DNA of 6,507 nucleotides from an uncultured Eubacteriales bacterium (lineage in GTDB: Bacteria > Bacillota > Clostridia > Christensenellales > UBA1242), in contig CAJKVX010000054.1 in the NCBI GenBank assembly GCA_905203455.1, positions 1-6,507 of the forward strand, given 5' to 3'. Each line of letters begins with the position of its first letter. The stretch's first letter is position 1. The notes beneath the pieces are model-generated. The model did no database searches, was not told where the DNA came from, and saw only the letters and a program-made list of their open reading frames with translations. Of the stretch, positions 1 through 6,172 are shown piece by piece. Position numbers and translations under genes: made by a program.

Positions 1-63
1 TTTGCGTGTGGGGGTGAAGTGCTTTTTATTTTAGGCAAAAGTTTTTCTTTGGGCATTTTTTGA
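1..63 (+). CDS. 3' end of an upstream gene, possibly tRNA(Ile)-lysidine synthetase
   Basis: Frame 1 is open from the window edge for 20 codons and stops at TGA 61-63; the other two plus frames stop earlier. The short peptide reads FACGGEVLFILGKSFSLGIF. A Gly-Glu-hydrophobic strand followed by a Gly and a Lys-Ser turn resembles the C-terminal end of TilS, which modifies the CAU anticodon of tRNA(Ile), and tilS (often with hpt) commonly lies just upstream of ftsH in Bacillota. The open frame is seen; the product is inferred from a very short tail plus known gene order. It could also be chance open frame in AT-rich non-coding DNA. The promoter proposed for ftsH overlaps this stop codon. Confidence 0.35.
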   Translation, partial: FACGGEVLFILGKSFSLGIF

Positions 64-87
64 TTGAAAAATTTTTATTGTTATGAT
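60..87 (+). promoter_or_regulatory. Probable sigma-A-type promoter of ftsH with extended -10
   Basis: A -35 box TTGATT (60-65) is separated by 16 nt from a -10 box TATGAT (82-87). A TG one base before the -10 (79-80) makes it an extended -10 promoter. Transcription would start near 94, giving a leader of about 139 nt. An overlapping alternative pairs TTGAAA (64-69) with TATATT (87-92) at 17-nt spacing. The boxes are seen; activity is inferred. Confidence 0.55.
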
Positions 88-126
88 ATATTATCTTCTA
101 AGTTTAAATAAACTAAAAAAGGTTAT

Positions 127-206
127 GGGCAAATTTGTTATGAATTTTTCTTTTTATGAAAGTTTAAGGGCAAAATTGTTCACACTAAAAAGTGTTTAAA
201 CAAATT
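127..206 (+). promoter_or_regulatory. Structured leader of ftsH: 13-nt direct repeat and AT-rich hairpin
   Basis: GGGCAAATTTGTT (127-139) recurs as GGGCAAAATTGTT (168-180), identical at 12 of 13 positions and spaced 41 nt, about four helical turns. The second copy leads into a hairpin: TTGTT (176-180) pairs with AACAA (199-203), and ACACT (182-186) pairs with AGTGT (191-195) around an AAAA loop. It lies upstream of the ribosome binding site and does not cover it. It does not match the CIRCE operator or the CtsR heptad repeats. It could be an operator for an unknown regulator or an mRNA-stability element. Confidence 0.3.
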
Positions 207-222
207 AGCATTACATTTAATT

Positions 223-228
223 AGGAGG
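223..228 (+). promoter_or_regulatory. Ribosome binding site of ftsH
   Basis: A full AGGAGG lies 4 nt before ATG 233. The spacing is short but the match is perfect, and it fixes the start codon. The protein start also puts the first membrane helix at residues 17-37, as expected for FtsH. Confidence 0.85.
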
Positions 229-232
229 CAAA

Positions 233-2473
233 ATGGCAGAACAGAAAAACAATGCAAGTGCACCACAAAGCAAGGGTTGGGCGAAAGTTATTATTACCTC
301 AATTTTTGTGATTTTACTTTTGGTGTTAATTTTTTGGGCTTTTAGTGGTTCAGGCAGTGGAAAACAAATTGAATATACGCAATTTACAGCCGATTTGAAT
401 AAGGGCTACATTAAAGAAGTTACCTTTGAAGCAAACAAAGTTGAACTTGTTTATTTTGATGGCAGCAGATATTGGTTTTATAACAGGTCTTCATTTGAAC
501 AAGATGCTTTAAGTGACATTAAAACATTTAACGAAACAGCACAAGAGAGTGGGTTTAGTCAGGTTGTTATTATTCCTGGAAGCACAACAACCTTTTCAAT
601 TTTAAGTTTGCTTTACCCAATTTTGGCGCTTGTGTGCATGGGCATTTTGATTTACTTTATCTTCAAAAAAATGGGGTCAATTAACAATAAAAGTTTTGAC
701 TTTGTTAAAAACCGTGCAAGAATTATTCCTTCAAACACTAAGTTTGAAAATGTTGCAGGCGTTGATGAAGAAAAGGAAGAGTTAAAAGAAATTATTGAGT
801 TTTTGAAAAATCCGCAAAAATATATTGACATTGGGGCAAGAATTCCTAAGGGGGTGTTATTAGTTGGCCCTCCTGGAACGGGTAAAACTTTGCTTGCAAA
901 AGCCATTGCTGGCGAGGCAGAGGTTCCATTTTTCAGCATAAGCGGAAGCGATTTTATGGAACTGTTTGTTGGTGTTGGTGCAAGCAGGGTTAGAGATTTG
1001 TTTGAAAATGCAAAGAAGGCAAAACCTTGTATTGTGTTTATTGACGAAATTGATGCCGTGGGCAGGCAAAGAGGTGCTGGAATGGGCGGTGGCAATGACG
1101 AAAGAGAGCAAACCTTAAACCAACTTCTTGTTCAAATGGACGGGTTTGAAGAAAACGAGGGCATTATTGTTATTGCGGCAACCAACAGGGCAGACATTCT
1201 TGACCCCGCACTTTTAAGACCAGGCAGGTTTGACAGGCAAATTTACATTCATGCACCTGATGTTCGTGGGCGTGAAGAAATTTTGAAAGTTCATTCAAAA
1301 AACAAACCTCTTGCAAGTGATGTTGACCTTAAAATTGTTGCAAGAATAACAAGCGGTTTTACAGGGGCAGACCTTGAAAACTTGCTTAATGAATCTGCAA
1401 TTTTGGCAGCAAGAGATAACCGCAAAAAAATTACCATGCAAGACATTAATAATGGCATTGTGAAAGTTACAATGGGGCCACAAAAGAAAAGCCGAATTGT
1501 TAGCGAAAAAGACAGAAAAATTACCGCCGTGCATGAAAGTGGCCACGCAATTATTGAAAGGCTGGTTGAAAACAGCAACCCTGTTCATGAAGTGAGCATT
1601 GTGCCAAGAGGTGGGGCTGGGGGTTACACCCTTTCAAGACCTGAAACTGATGATGAATATATGTCACGAAGCAAGTTGATTGACACCATTACAATGTTTT
1701 TGGGTGGAAGAACGGCTGAAAAACTGTTTTTAGATGACTTCACCACTGGGGCATCAAATGACCTTGAAAGGGCAACCGCAGTTGCAAGAAAAATGGTTAC
1801 TGAATGGGGCATGAGTGATGTTATTGGCAATGTTAGCATGGGTTCAAGCACATCACTGTTTTTAGGCAGAGATTATCAAGAAAGGGTTAATTACAGCGAA
1901 AAAGAAGCCGCAATTATTGATGCTGAAGTTAAAAAGATTATGAATGAATGCACCAAGCGGGCTGAAGAAATTCTTTCTAAAAACAAGAAAATTTTAAACA
2001 CAATGGTTGAAGTTTTGCTTGCAAAAGAAACAATTTATAGCGATGAAATTAACATGATTATTGATGGCAAAAGTGCAAAAACTGTTTGTGAGTTTATTGA
2101 TAACAAAAACAAGGCAAAAGAAAGCGAGAAAACTGCAAATAAAGAGCCAGAAAAACCTGCTGAGCCAAGTGAAAGTGAAATTGATAAACTTTTAAAAACA
2201 GCCAAAGCAAGGCAAGAGAGAATAAATAAAACAAACATTGAAATTGACACTAGTGAAAAGGTTGATGTTGAAAAGTTAAAAAATTCACAAAACCAAATGA
2301 ATGCTGAGCCTGAAAATAGTGGCAGTGAAAAAACCCGAGACACCACAACTGACAAAGCCTTGCAAGGTGAAGACAAAAACCAAGAAGAAAAACCAAAAGA
2401 AGAAAGCAAAGAAAATAAAACCCAAACCTCAGCAAGAAAAAAGACAAACAGCACATCAAAAAAAGGTGAATAA
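233..2473 (+). CDS. ftsH: ATP-dependent zinc metalloprotease FtsH, with long C-terminal tail
   Basis: FtsH is a membrane-bound hexameric AAA+ protease that extracts and degrades damaged membrane proteins and some regulators. Visible here: helix 1 at residues 17-37, an extracytoplasmic domain at about 44-118, helix 2 at about 120-144, Walker A GPPGTGKT (212-219), pore loop FVG (245-247), Walker B with D271-E272, sensor N318, and arginine fingers R329 and R332. The protease domain has HESGH (434-438) with catalytic E435, and D510 as the likely third zinc ligand. All catalytic residues are present. At 746 residues it is about 100 longer than the E. coli and B. subtilis enzymes. The excess is a Lys/Glu/Asn/Ser/Thr-rich, probably disordered tail from about 612. 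The gene appears monocistronic, with its own promoter and terminator. Identity is certain; the tail's role is unknown. Confidence 0.98.
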   Translation: MAEQKNNASAPQSKGWAKVIITSIFVILLLVLIFWAFSGSGSGKQIEYTQFTADLNKGYIKEVTFEANKVELVYFDGSRYWFYNRSSFEQDALSDIKTFNETAQESGFSQVVIIPGSTTTFSILSLLYPILALVCMGILIYFIFKKMGSINNKSFDFVKNRARIIPSNTKFENVAGVDEEKEELKEIIEFLKNPQKYIDIGARIPKGVLLVGPPGTGKTLLAKAIAGEAEVPFFSISGSDFMELFVGVGASRVRDLFENAKKAKPCIVFIDEIDAVGRQRGAGMGGGNDEREQTLNQLLVQMDGFEENEGIIVIAATNRADILDPALLRPGRFDRQIYIHAPDVRGREEILKVHSKNKPLASDVDLKIVARITSGFTGADLENLLNESAILAARDNRKKITMQDINNGIVKVTMGPQKKSRIVSEKDRKITAVHESGHAIIERLVENSNPVHEVSIVPRGGAGGYTLSRPETDDEYMSRSKLIDTITMFLGGRTAEKLFLDDFTTGASNDLERATAVARKMVTEWGMSDVIGNVSMGSSTSLFLGRDYQERVNYSEKEAAIIDAEVKKIMNECTKRAEEILSKNKKILNTMVEVLLAKETIYSDEINMIIDGKSAKTVCEFIDNKNKAKESEKTANKEPEKPAEPSESEIDKLLKTAKARQERINKTNIEIDTSEKVDVEKLKNSQNQMNAEPENSGSEKTRDTTTDKALQGEDKNQEEKPKEESKENKTQTSARKKTNSTSKKGE

Positions 2474-2478
2474 AATTT

Positions 2479-2551
2479 AAAACACCCCTAAACTTTGAAG
2501 TGAACTCTAAAAAAACTTTAAGGGTTCACCCCAACATGGGGTGTTTTTTTT
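2479..2551 (+). terminator. Compound terminator after ftsH
   Basis: The core is a GC-rich hairpin, CACCCC (2527-2532) and GGGGTG (2538-2543) with loop AACAT, followed by eight T (2544-2551): a classic intrinsic terminator. An alternative nested fold also exists: AAAACACCCC (2479-2488) can pair with GGGGTGTTTT (2538-2547) over 10 bp, enclosing GTGAAC (2500-2505) paired with GTTCAC (2524-2529). The inner pairing takes CAC 2527-2529 away from the short hairpin, so the folds compete. Read from the minus strand, the long stem is followed by a broken T-rich run, so it might also stop the convergent operon. Confidence 0.85.
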
Positions 2552-2616
2552 CTTTTTATTTTGCTAAATAATATTAGAAGGCGGTTTTGTTAAGGTGGTA
2601 TGTGTAAGTGTTTTGC

Positions 2617-2744
2617 TAAGTTTTAATAAGAGCGGGAGATTTTAATAAATTGAAGTGAATAAAATGTGGAGATAGTTTATTAAGTTTTAATTTGAGTGTA
2701 AGATTTTAATAAACTAATGTGCATAATTTGAACAATGGTTTTTA
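2617..2744. repeat. Two degenerate 64-nt tandem direct repeats
   Basis: The blocks 2617-2680 and 2681-2744 align without gaps. By hand, 39 of their first 50 positions match, including two perfect 10-nt stretches, TAAGTTTTAA and AGATTTTAAT; the last 14 nt have diverged. They lie in the 367-nt space between the convergent 3' ends of ftsH and the minus-strand operon (2474-2840). Apart from the terminator and repeats I see nothing there: no open frame with a credible ribosome binding site and no RNA gene. Confidence 0.55.
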
Positions 2745-2759
2745 CTGGGTTTTTAAATA

Positions 2760-2814
2760 GGCAGGTTTTATTTAATTTTAATGCAGGCAGGGTTTACTTT
2801 ATTAAGTTTAATGC
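2760..2814. repeat. Short imperfect direct repeat pair
   Basis: A block starting GGCAGG and ending TTTAATGC occurs at 2760-2784 and again at 2786-2814, the second carrying about 4 extra bases. The second copy contains TTAAGTTTAAT (2802-2812), echoing the motif of the 64-nt repeats upstream. AT-rich sequence makes chance similarity easier here. Confidence 0.35.
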
Positions 2815-2840
2815 GAAAGTTTAAAGGTCTACTTTTACTA

Positions 2841-4409
2841 TTAAATGTGGGTGGTTATTGTTCTTTTTGTGTAGCCGTTTTTAAGTTGGTTGTATTTAAG
2901 CGTTAGTTCATAGGTTGGGTTTATTGTTTGAGTTAGGTTAGGGTAAGAGTGAGTGTAAGGCGAAAGTTTGTTTTTAAAGGCAAAGGTTGCGTTTAGGTTT
3001 ACGCTTGAACCCATTCCGTAGGCAAATGATAAAGAGGTAAGGCTATTGTTTTTTGCAATTATTGAAATAGTTAGGTTTTTTAAATCTCGGTTTGAGGTCA
3101 GGGTTTTTAAGTCAACCGTTAAGGTGTGTTTTGCAATGGCAGGGTTGTAACTGTAAGTTGCGCTTGAAAGAAGATTATCTAAGTTTAGTTTTATGCTGTT
3201 TGTGCCAAAAAGGTTAATGGCAGATGTTACTGTTTTGCCAATTCCAAGAACGGGGGTAAGGTAACTTATTGTTTGTTTTGAAGAGACCTGTAAGTCAGCA
3301 AATGTGAAAAAGCCTTGTGAAATTTCTTTTTCTGTTTTGTAATAATAATCTTGCCCTGAAATTGTGGTTTTTTGCTGGTAACTTACAAAGCGCTCGAAAT
3401 AAATTTTGCCTGAGTCAATGTAAATGTAGGCATAATGTCTTAAATTTTTGTGAGCAAGGCTAAGGGTGTAAACCTTGGTGTTCATGTAAATTCCTGTTGG
3501 AAGGTTATCAAGAAGAATAACTGTTAGGGGTTTTTCGTTTTCGGTTTTTGTTAATGCTGAAACTTTGATTGAAATTTGGCCTATAACTGGCAGGCTTAAA
3601 TTAAGGGTGCCTGAAAGGTGAATTGAAGATTTGTTTAGTGTGTTTGCTGCCGAATTTGCAAGCGTTAAAAGGTGGTTTGCGGAAGTGAAACTTGACGCTT
3701 GTGCGGGTTTGTTTATGCTTACATTTTGGGCGTTTTTTGAAGTGTAACTTATTTTAAATGTTGAACCATTAATTTCAATTTGATTTGAATGAAAGTTTAA
3801 AAGAGTATAATTTGCGTCAAAATTTGCCACAAGTTCAATTTTGCCGTAACTAAATGTAAGGGTGTAGCCCTGTTTTGTTTGAGTGGTTGTGATGTAATCA
3901 AGCAGGTCAGTAATGTTTTCAAGGCTTGAAAATCCAAGGCTTGCAAGGGTGCTTTCAATTAAGTTTGCCCCACCTGTTAAACTTTCAAGTTGGGGTTTAA
4001 GGGTGGCAAGTAAGGTGTTAATTTGTTCAAGGTAACTTTGGCCATTTGCTAAATCAAGTTTAAGGCGATTGTTTTCAACTTTAAGGTAAATCACATTTTC
4101 AACAAGGGTAAGTTCAACGGGCTCATTTATGTTAAACTGTGAAAAATCTGCACTGGCACTAACCGCAATTGAATTGCTGTTTGTAATTTTAATGTTAGCA
4201 GTTGCACTTTTGCCGTTTGAAGAAATGGTAAGGGTGCCACTGTGTTTTTTTGTTTTAGTAAGTGTGGTAATAATCTGGTTTAATGCGGGGTCACTTTGAG
4301 CAGTTGTGGTGGTTTGCGGGTTTTTAATTAAATGACTAATTACCACAACGCTTGCGGTTATAACCATGATTAGAACAAAAGATAATAAAAACTTAAAAAA
4401 CTTTTTCAT
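2841..4409 (-). CDS. Membrane-anchored beta-rich extracytoplasmic protein of unknown function, two similar halves
   Basis: I do not recognise the family. The 522-residue product begins MKKFF and has one hydrophobic segment (about 5-28), so it is probably anchored with the rest outside the cell. There is no cysteine, hence no lipobox and no lipoprotein. The rest is Thr/Ser/Asn-rich with alternating polar and hydrophobic residues, suggesting extended beta sheets. Two halves look related: SGTL at 57-60 and again at 266-269 each open a run of strands, and each half passes a Leu-rich segment before more strands. LolA/LppX-like or other open beta-barrel folds are possible but unproven. The start follows a good AGGA 6 nt upstream that overlaps the stop region of the preceding gene, so translation may be coupled. 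It is the second gene of a two-gene operon, convergent with ftsH. Confidence 0.85.
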   Translation of the reverse strand: MKKFFKFLLSFVLIMVITASVVVISHLIKNPQTTTTAQSDPALNQIITTLTKTKKHSGTLTISSNGKSATANIKITNSNSIAVSASADFSQFNINEPVELTLVENVIYLKVENNRLKLDLANGQSYLEQINTLLATLKPQLESLTGGANLIESTLASLGFSSLENITDLLDYITTTQTKQGYTLTFSYGKIELVANFDANYTLLNFHSNQIEINGSTFKISYTSKNAQNVSINKPAQASSFTSANHLLTLANSAANTLNKSSIHLSGTLNLSLPVIGQISIKVSALTKTENEKPLTVILLDNLPTGIYMNTKVYTLSLAHKNLRHYAYIYIDSGKIYFERFVSYQQKTTISGQDYYYKTEKEISQGFFTFADLQVSSKQTISYLTPVLGIGKTVTSAINLFGTNSIKLNLDNLLSSATYSYNPAIAKHTLTVDLKTLTSNRDLKNLTISIIAKNNSLTSLSFAYGMGSSVNLNATFAFKNKLSPYTHSYPNLTQTINPTYELTLKYNQLKNGYTKRTITTHI

Positions 4410-4414
4410 AATTT

Positions 4415-4421
4415 ATCCTTT
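4415..4421 (-). promoter_or_regulatory. Ribosome binding site overlapping the upstream stop codon
   Basis: On the minus strand AAAGGAT (4421-4415) precedes ATG 4409; the AGGA core is 6 nt from the start codon. It overlaps the TAA (4422-4420) of the 280-residue gene, an arrangement typical of translational coupling. Confidence 0.75.
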
Positions 4422-5262
4422 AAAATGAAATTGTTGAGTTAACTGTTGAGTTGCAGTTGACAGTTATGCCATATTTAACGGTGTAGGCTTCGGTTATTGA
4501 AAACCTTAAAAGGTTAAAAGAACTGTCAATTTCAAAGGTAAGGTTAACGCTTGAAAAATTGGGCATATCCATGCCAGTGTTAACTGACACCTGTTTTGCA
4601 TATAAAATAACGCTTTTTACGGGGTCAAGAGAAAGAGTGAAAGTTGTTGTGTTGCCCTTTTCAATTTTTGAACTTAAAATTGTTTTGCTTGAAACAATTC
4701 TGCCCATAAATTCGTCTGCTTCAACGCCATAAATGTTGTAATACTCTTCTTTGGTGTAAGTGTTTGCAGGGCTTGTGAAGGTTGCACTTTTTCCATCTGC
4801 ATTAAGTGTGCCAAGATAAACTTCAACATCTCCTGTGGTAAGATTTGTTACAACCTTGTTTGCAACTTTAAAAATTCCGCCACTTAGTTGAATGCTTGTG
4901 GTTGTGTTGCCTTGTTTTTCAAACGAGTTATATAACGATTGGTTTGTTAGCGGATTTGTTACGGTGCCCTCACTTGAAACGCTATAATTCTGTTTTTGGT
5001 TAAGGGTGTAGATTGAAATAATTAAAGCGGCGGCGGCGTCATTTTCAGTTAAAGTGTTGTAAATGATTTTTCCGCTTGTGTAATCTGCAATAATCTGCGC
5101 TTCATTTTCTTTAAGTTCTTGTGGGTCATAAAGGGCGTAATTATTAGTGGCAAAAAATGAGTCAATAACAGTGTTTCCAATAAGAACTCCGCAAAGAACA
5201 GACACAGCAACAAAAATGCCAATTCCCAAAAATTTAAAAAACCCCACAAAAAACTTTTTCAT
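4420..5262 (-). CDS. Membrane-anchored extracytoplasmic protein of unknown function
   Basis: I do not recognise the family. The 280-residue product begins MKKFF, like the next gene, and has one hydrophobic segment at about 5-33. Cys24 lies inside that segment, but Leu at -1 and Val at -2 do not make a good lipobox, so a plain signal anchor is more likely. The outer part is Thr/Asn/Ser-rich with predicted strands. Near the end, residues 237-254 (SSVNLTFEIDSSFNLLRF) resemble 189-206 of the downstream protein: eight positions, including Leu241, Asp246, Leu251-Leu252 and Phe254, match or are similar. This suggests a shared fold. The second cysteine is Cys270. No Shine-Dalgarno precedes the ATG, and the promoter sits directly against the start, so the mRNA may be leaderless. 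First gene of the operon; 10 nt separate it from the second. Confidence 0.85.
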   Translation of the reverse strand: MKKFFVGFFKFLGIGIFVAVSVLCGVLIGNTVIDSFFATNNYALYDPQELKENEAQIIADYTSGKIIYNTLTENDAAAALIISIYTLNQKQNYSVSSEGTVTNPLTNQSLYNSFEKQGNTTTSIQLSGGIFKVANKVVTNLTTGDVEVYLGTLNADGKSATFTSPANTYTKEEYYNIYGVEADEFMGRIVSSKTILSSKIEKGNTTTFTLSLDPVKSVILYAKQVSVNTGMDMPNFSSVNLTFEIDSSFNLLRFSITEAYTVKYGITVNCNSTVNSTISF

Positions 5263-5268
5263 GGTTTA

Positions 5269-5297
5269 AGTTTATTATATGTTTTGGGGCAAGTCAA
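5269..5297 (-). promoter_or_regulatory. Promoter giving a leaderless transcript for the 280-residue gene
   Basis: On the minus strand a -35 TTGACT (5297-5292), a 17-nt spacer and a -10 TAAACT (5274-5269) are followed by six bases and then ATG at 5262. The expected start of transcription, seven bases after the -10, is the A of the ATG. An overlapping TATAAT (5279-5274) could act as the -10 instead, but its spacing to TTGACT is only 12 nt; it would still give a leader of about 5 nt. The boxes are seen; the start site is inferred. Confidence 0.55.
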
Positions 5298-5329
5298 TAC
5301 CCATTTTTGTTTTGCGGGCGAGTTTTCTA

Positions 5330-5358
5330 TTGACACAAAAGTAAATAAAGTTTAAAAT
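5330..5358 (+). promoter_or_regulatory. Strong sigma-A-type promoter of the 185-residue gene
   Basis: A consensus -35 TTGACA (5330-5335), an ideal 17-nt spacer and a -10 TAAAAT (5353-5358) predict a start near 5365 and a leader of about 83 nt. A second, weaker candidate lies downstream: TTGACT (5394-5399), 18 nt, CATAAT (5418-5423). The -35 box is divergent from the operon promoter on the other strand, with 32 bp between the two -35 hexamers. Confidence 0.65.
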
Positions 5359-5447
5359 TAATTAAGCACACAGATGTGTTTGGCTGTTTTTATTTGACTA
5401 TTTCATTTTAGTTACAACATAATTAAGTTAACAACATAAGGTGAGTT

Positions 5448-6005
5448 ATGAATTACAAAAAATTTGGTTTGGTTTCAATAGTAATTGCTGTGGTGATTGT
5501 TGCCGTTTGCGTGGTGCTTTGCTTTATTCCTTCAAGCACTCCGCTTAACATTTCAACCCCGGCATATTTTAACATTTACAATCACTCAACCGCCGCAACG
5601 CAAATAACAAAAGAAAATAACGAGGCAAAGTTTAACCTTCTTTGCTCTTGCCTTCAAGACATGACTCAAATGAGCGTGTTTTCACGAGTTGCCCAAGGCG
5701 GAAAACTTGATGAAAAACCAAGCCAAGATGAAGACTATGAAATTGGATATTTTTCAACTCAATTAAAGCAAGAAAATTTGTGCCTTGAAGTTGTGTTTAG
5801 CGACCTTCAAAGGCAAATTGTAGAAGTTGACGGCAACACCAAAGTTTTAGAGTTTTACCGCATGATTTTTGTTGTTAACGGCGAGGGGGCACAAATGCTT
5901 CCAATTTATTTAAACCATAATGCTGGGAATGATAATCTTTACACCGGTCTTCCAATGCTTGTTAGAACAAACATGGTTAATTTATATAACGCCTGCATTT
6001 CATAA
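5448..6005 (+). CDS. Single-pass membrane-anchored protein of unknown function
   Basis: I do not recognise the family. The 185-residue product has a short basic N-terminus (MNYKKF), a hydrophobic helix at about 7-27, and a roughly 155-residue domain that should face outward. The domain mixes strands (for example LCLEVVFSDL at 111-120 and VLEFYRMIFVV at 133-143) with an acidic stretch at 88-99. It has six cysteines: 21 and 25 in the helix, then 66, 68, 112 and 183, unlike the cysteine-free 522-residue neighbour. The outer four could form disulfides or bind a ligand. The start is fixed by AAGGTGAG (5438-5445) just upstream of the ATG. It has its own strong promoter, divergent from the two-gene operon, and the terminator at 6133-6163 downstream. 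Confidence 0.85.
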   Translation: MNYKKFGLVSIVIAVVIVAVCVVLCFIPSSTPLNISTPAYFNIYNHSTAATQITKENNEAKFNLLCSCLQDMTQMSVFSRVAQGGKLDEKPSQDEDYEIGYFSTQLKQENLCLEVVFSDLQRQIVEVDGNTKVLEFYRMIFVVNGEGAQMLPIYLNHNAGNDNLYTGLPMLVRTNMVNLYNACIS

Positions 6006-6020
6006 ATTAAATTCTATGAA

Positions 6021-6071
6021 CAATGCCCGGCATTGCATCATAAGTTATAATTTAAAATAATGCTAGCATTG
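6021..6071. promoter_or_regulatory. Pair of related palindromes, possible operator sites
   Basis: CAATGCCCGGCATTG (6021-6035) is a perfect inverted repeat around one central base. AATGCTAGCATT (6059-6070) is a perfect 12-nt palindrome. Both carry the half-site AATGC/GCATT, their centres lie about 37 nt apart, and a TATAAT (6046-6051) sits between them without a convincing -35. They lie just after the stop of the 185-residue gene. They could be protein binding sites or RNA hairpins in its 3' end; neither is followed by a T run, so they are not intrinsic terminators. Confidence 0.4.
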
Positions 6072-6132
6072 GACAAGTTATTTTCCATAAATAAGCACAA
6101 GCGAGAACGCCTTAAAAAGGGAAAAGGGCAAT

Positions 6133-6163
6133 AAAAAACATCACCGTTTTGGTGATGTTTTTT
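6133..6163. terminator. Bidirectional intrinsic terminator
   Basis: AAAAAACATCACC (6133-6145) and GGTGATGTTTTTT (6151-6163) are perfect complements around loop GTTTT. The stem has an A run on one side and a T run on the other, so it works on both strands. It serves the 185-residue gene on the plus strand and the 42-residue gene on the minus strand, whose stop lies 10 nt away. Confidence 0.9.
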
Positions 6164-6172
6164 TGCACAAAA

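Noticed and set aside
100..210. CIRCE or CtsR heat-shock operator upstream of ftsH
   Set aside because: No TTAGCACTC/GAGTGCTAA inverted repeat and no tandem GTCAAA heptads are present.
652..1095. Long minus-strand frame inside ftsH
   Set aside because: It mirrors the conserved ATPase domain, and its apparent protein is low-complexity; the plus-strand FtsH is unambiguous.
2035..2454. Minus-strand frame of 139 codons opposite the FtsH tail
   Set aside because: Its Phe/Leu/Ser-rich sequence is what the reverse of Lys/Glu-rich codons gives; it lacks a ribosome binding site.
2600..2626. Eight-codon frame MCKCFAKF after AAGGTGG
   Set aside because: The purine run nearly touches the ATG, the frame is tiny, and it runs into the 64-nt repeat; no independent support.
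4420..5262. Lipoprotein call for the 280-residue protein based on Cys24
   Set aside because: The residues before Cys24 (Ser-Val-Leu) do not fit a lipobox, and the cysteine lies inside the hydrophobic helix.
5280..5700. Apparent change from G-rich to C-rich plus strand, suggesting a replication switch point
   Set aside because: The anchored proteins are Thr/Asn/Ser-rich, which makes their coding strands C-rich; the sign change coincides with the change of gene direction and needs no origin or terminus.
6016..6060. Fourteen-codon frame starting MNNARH after the 185-residue gene
   Set aside because: No ribosome binding site, and it only reads through the palindrome.
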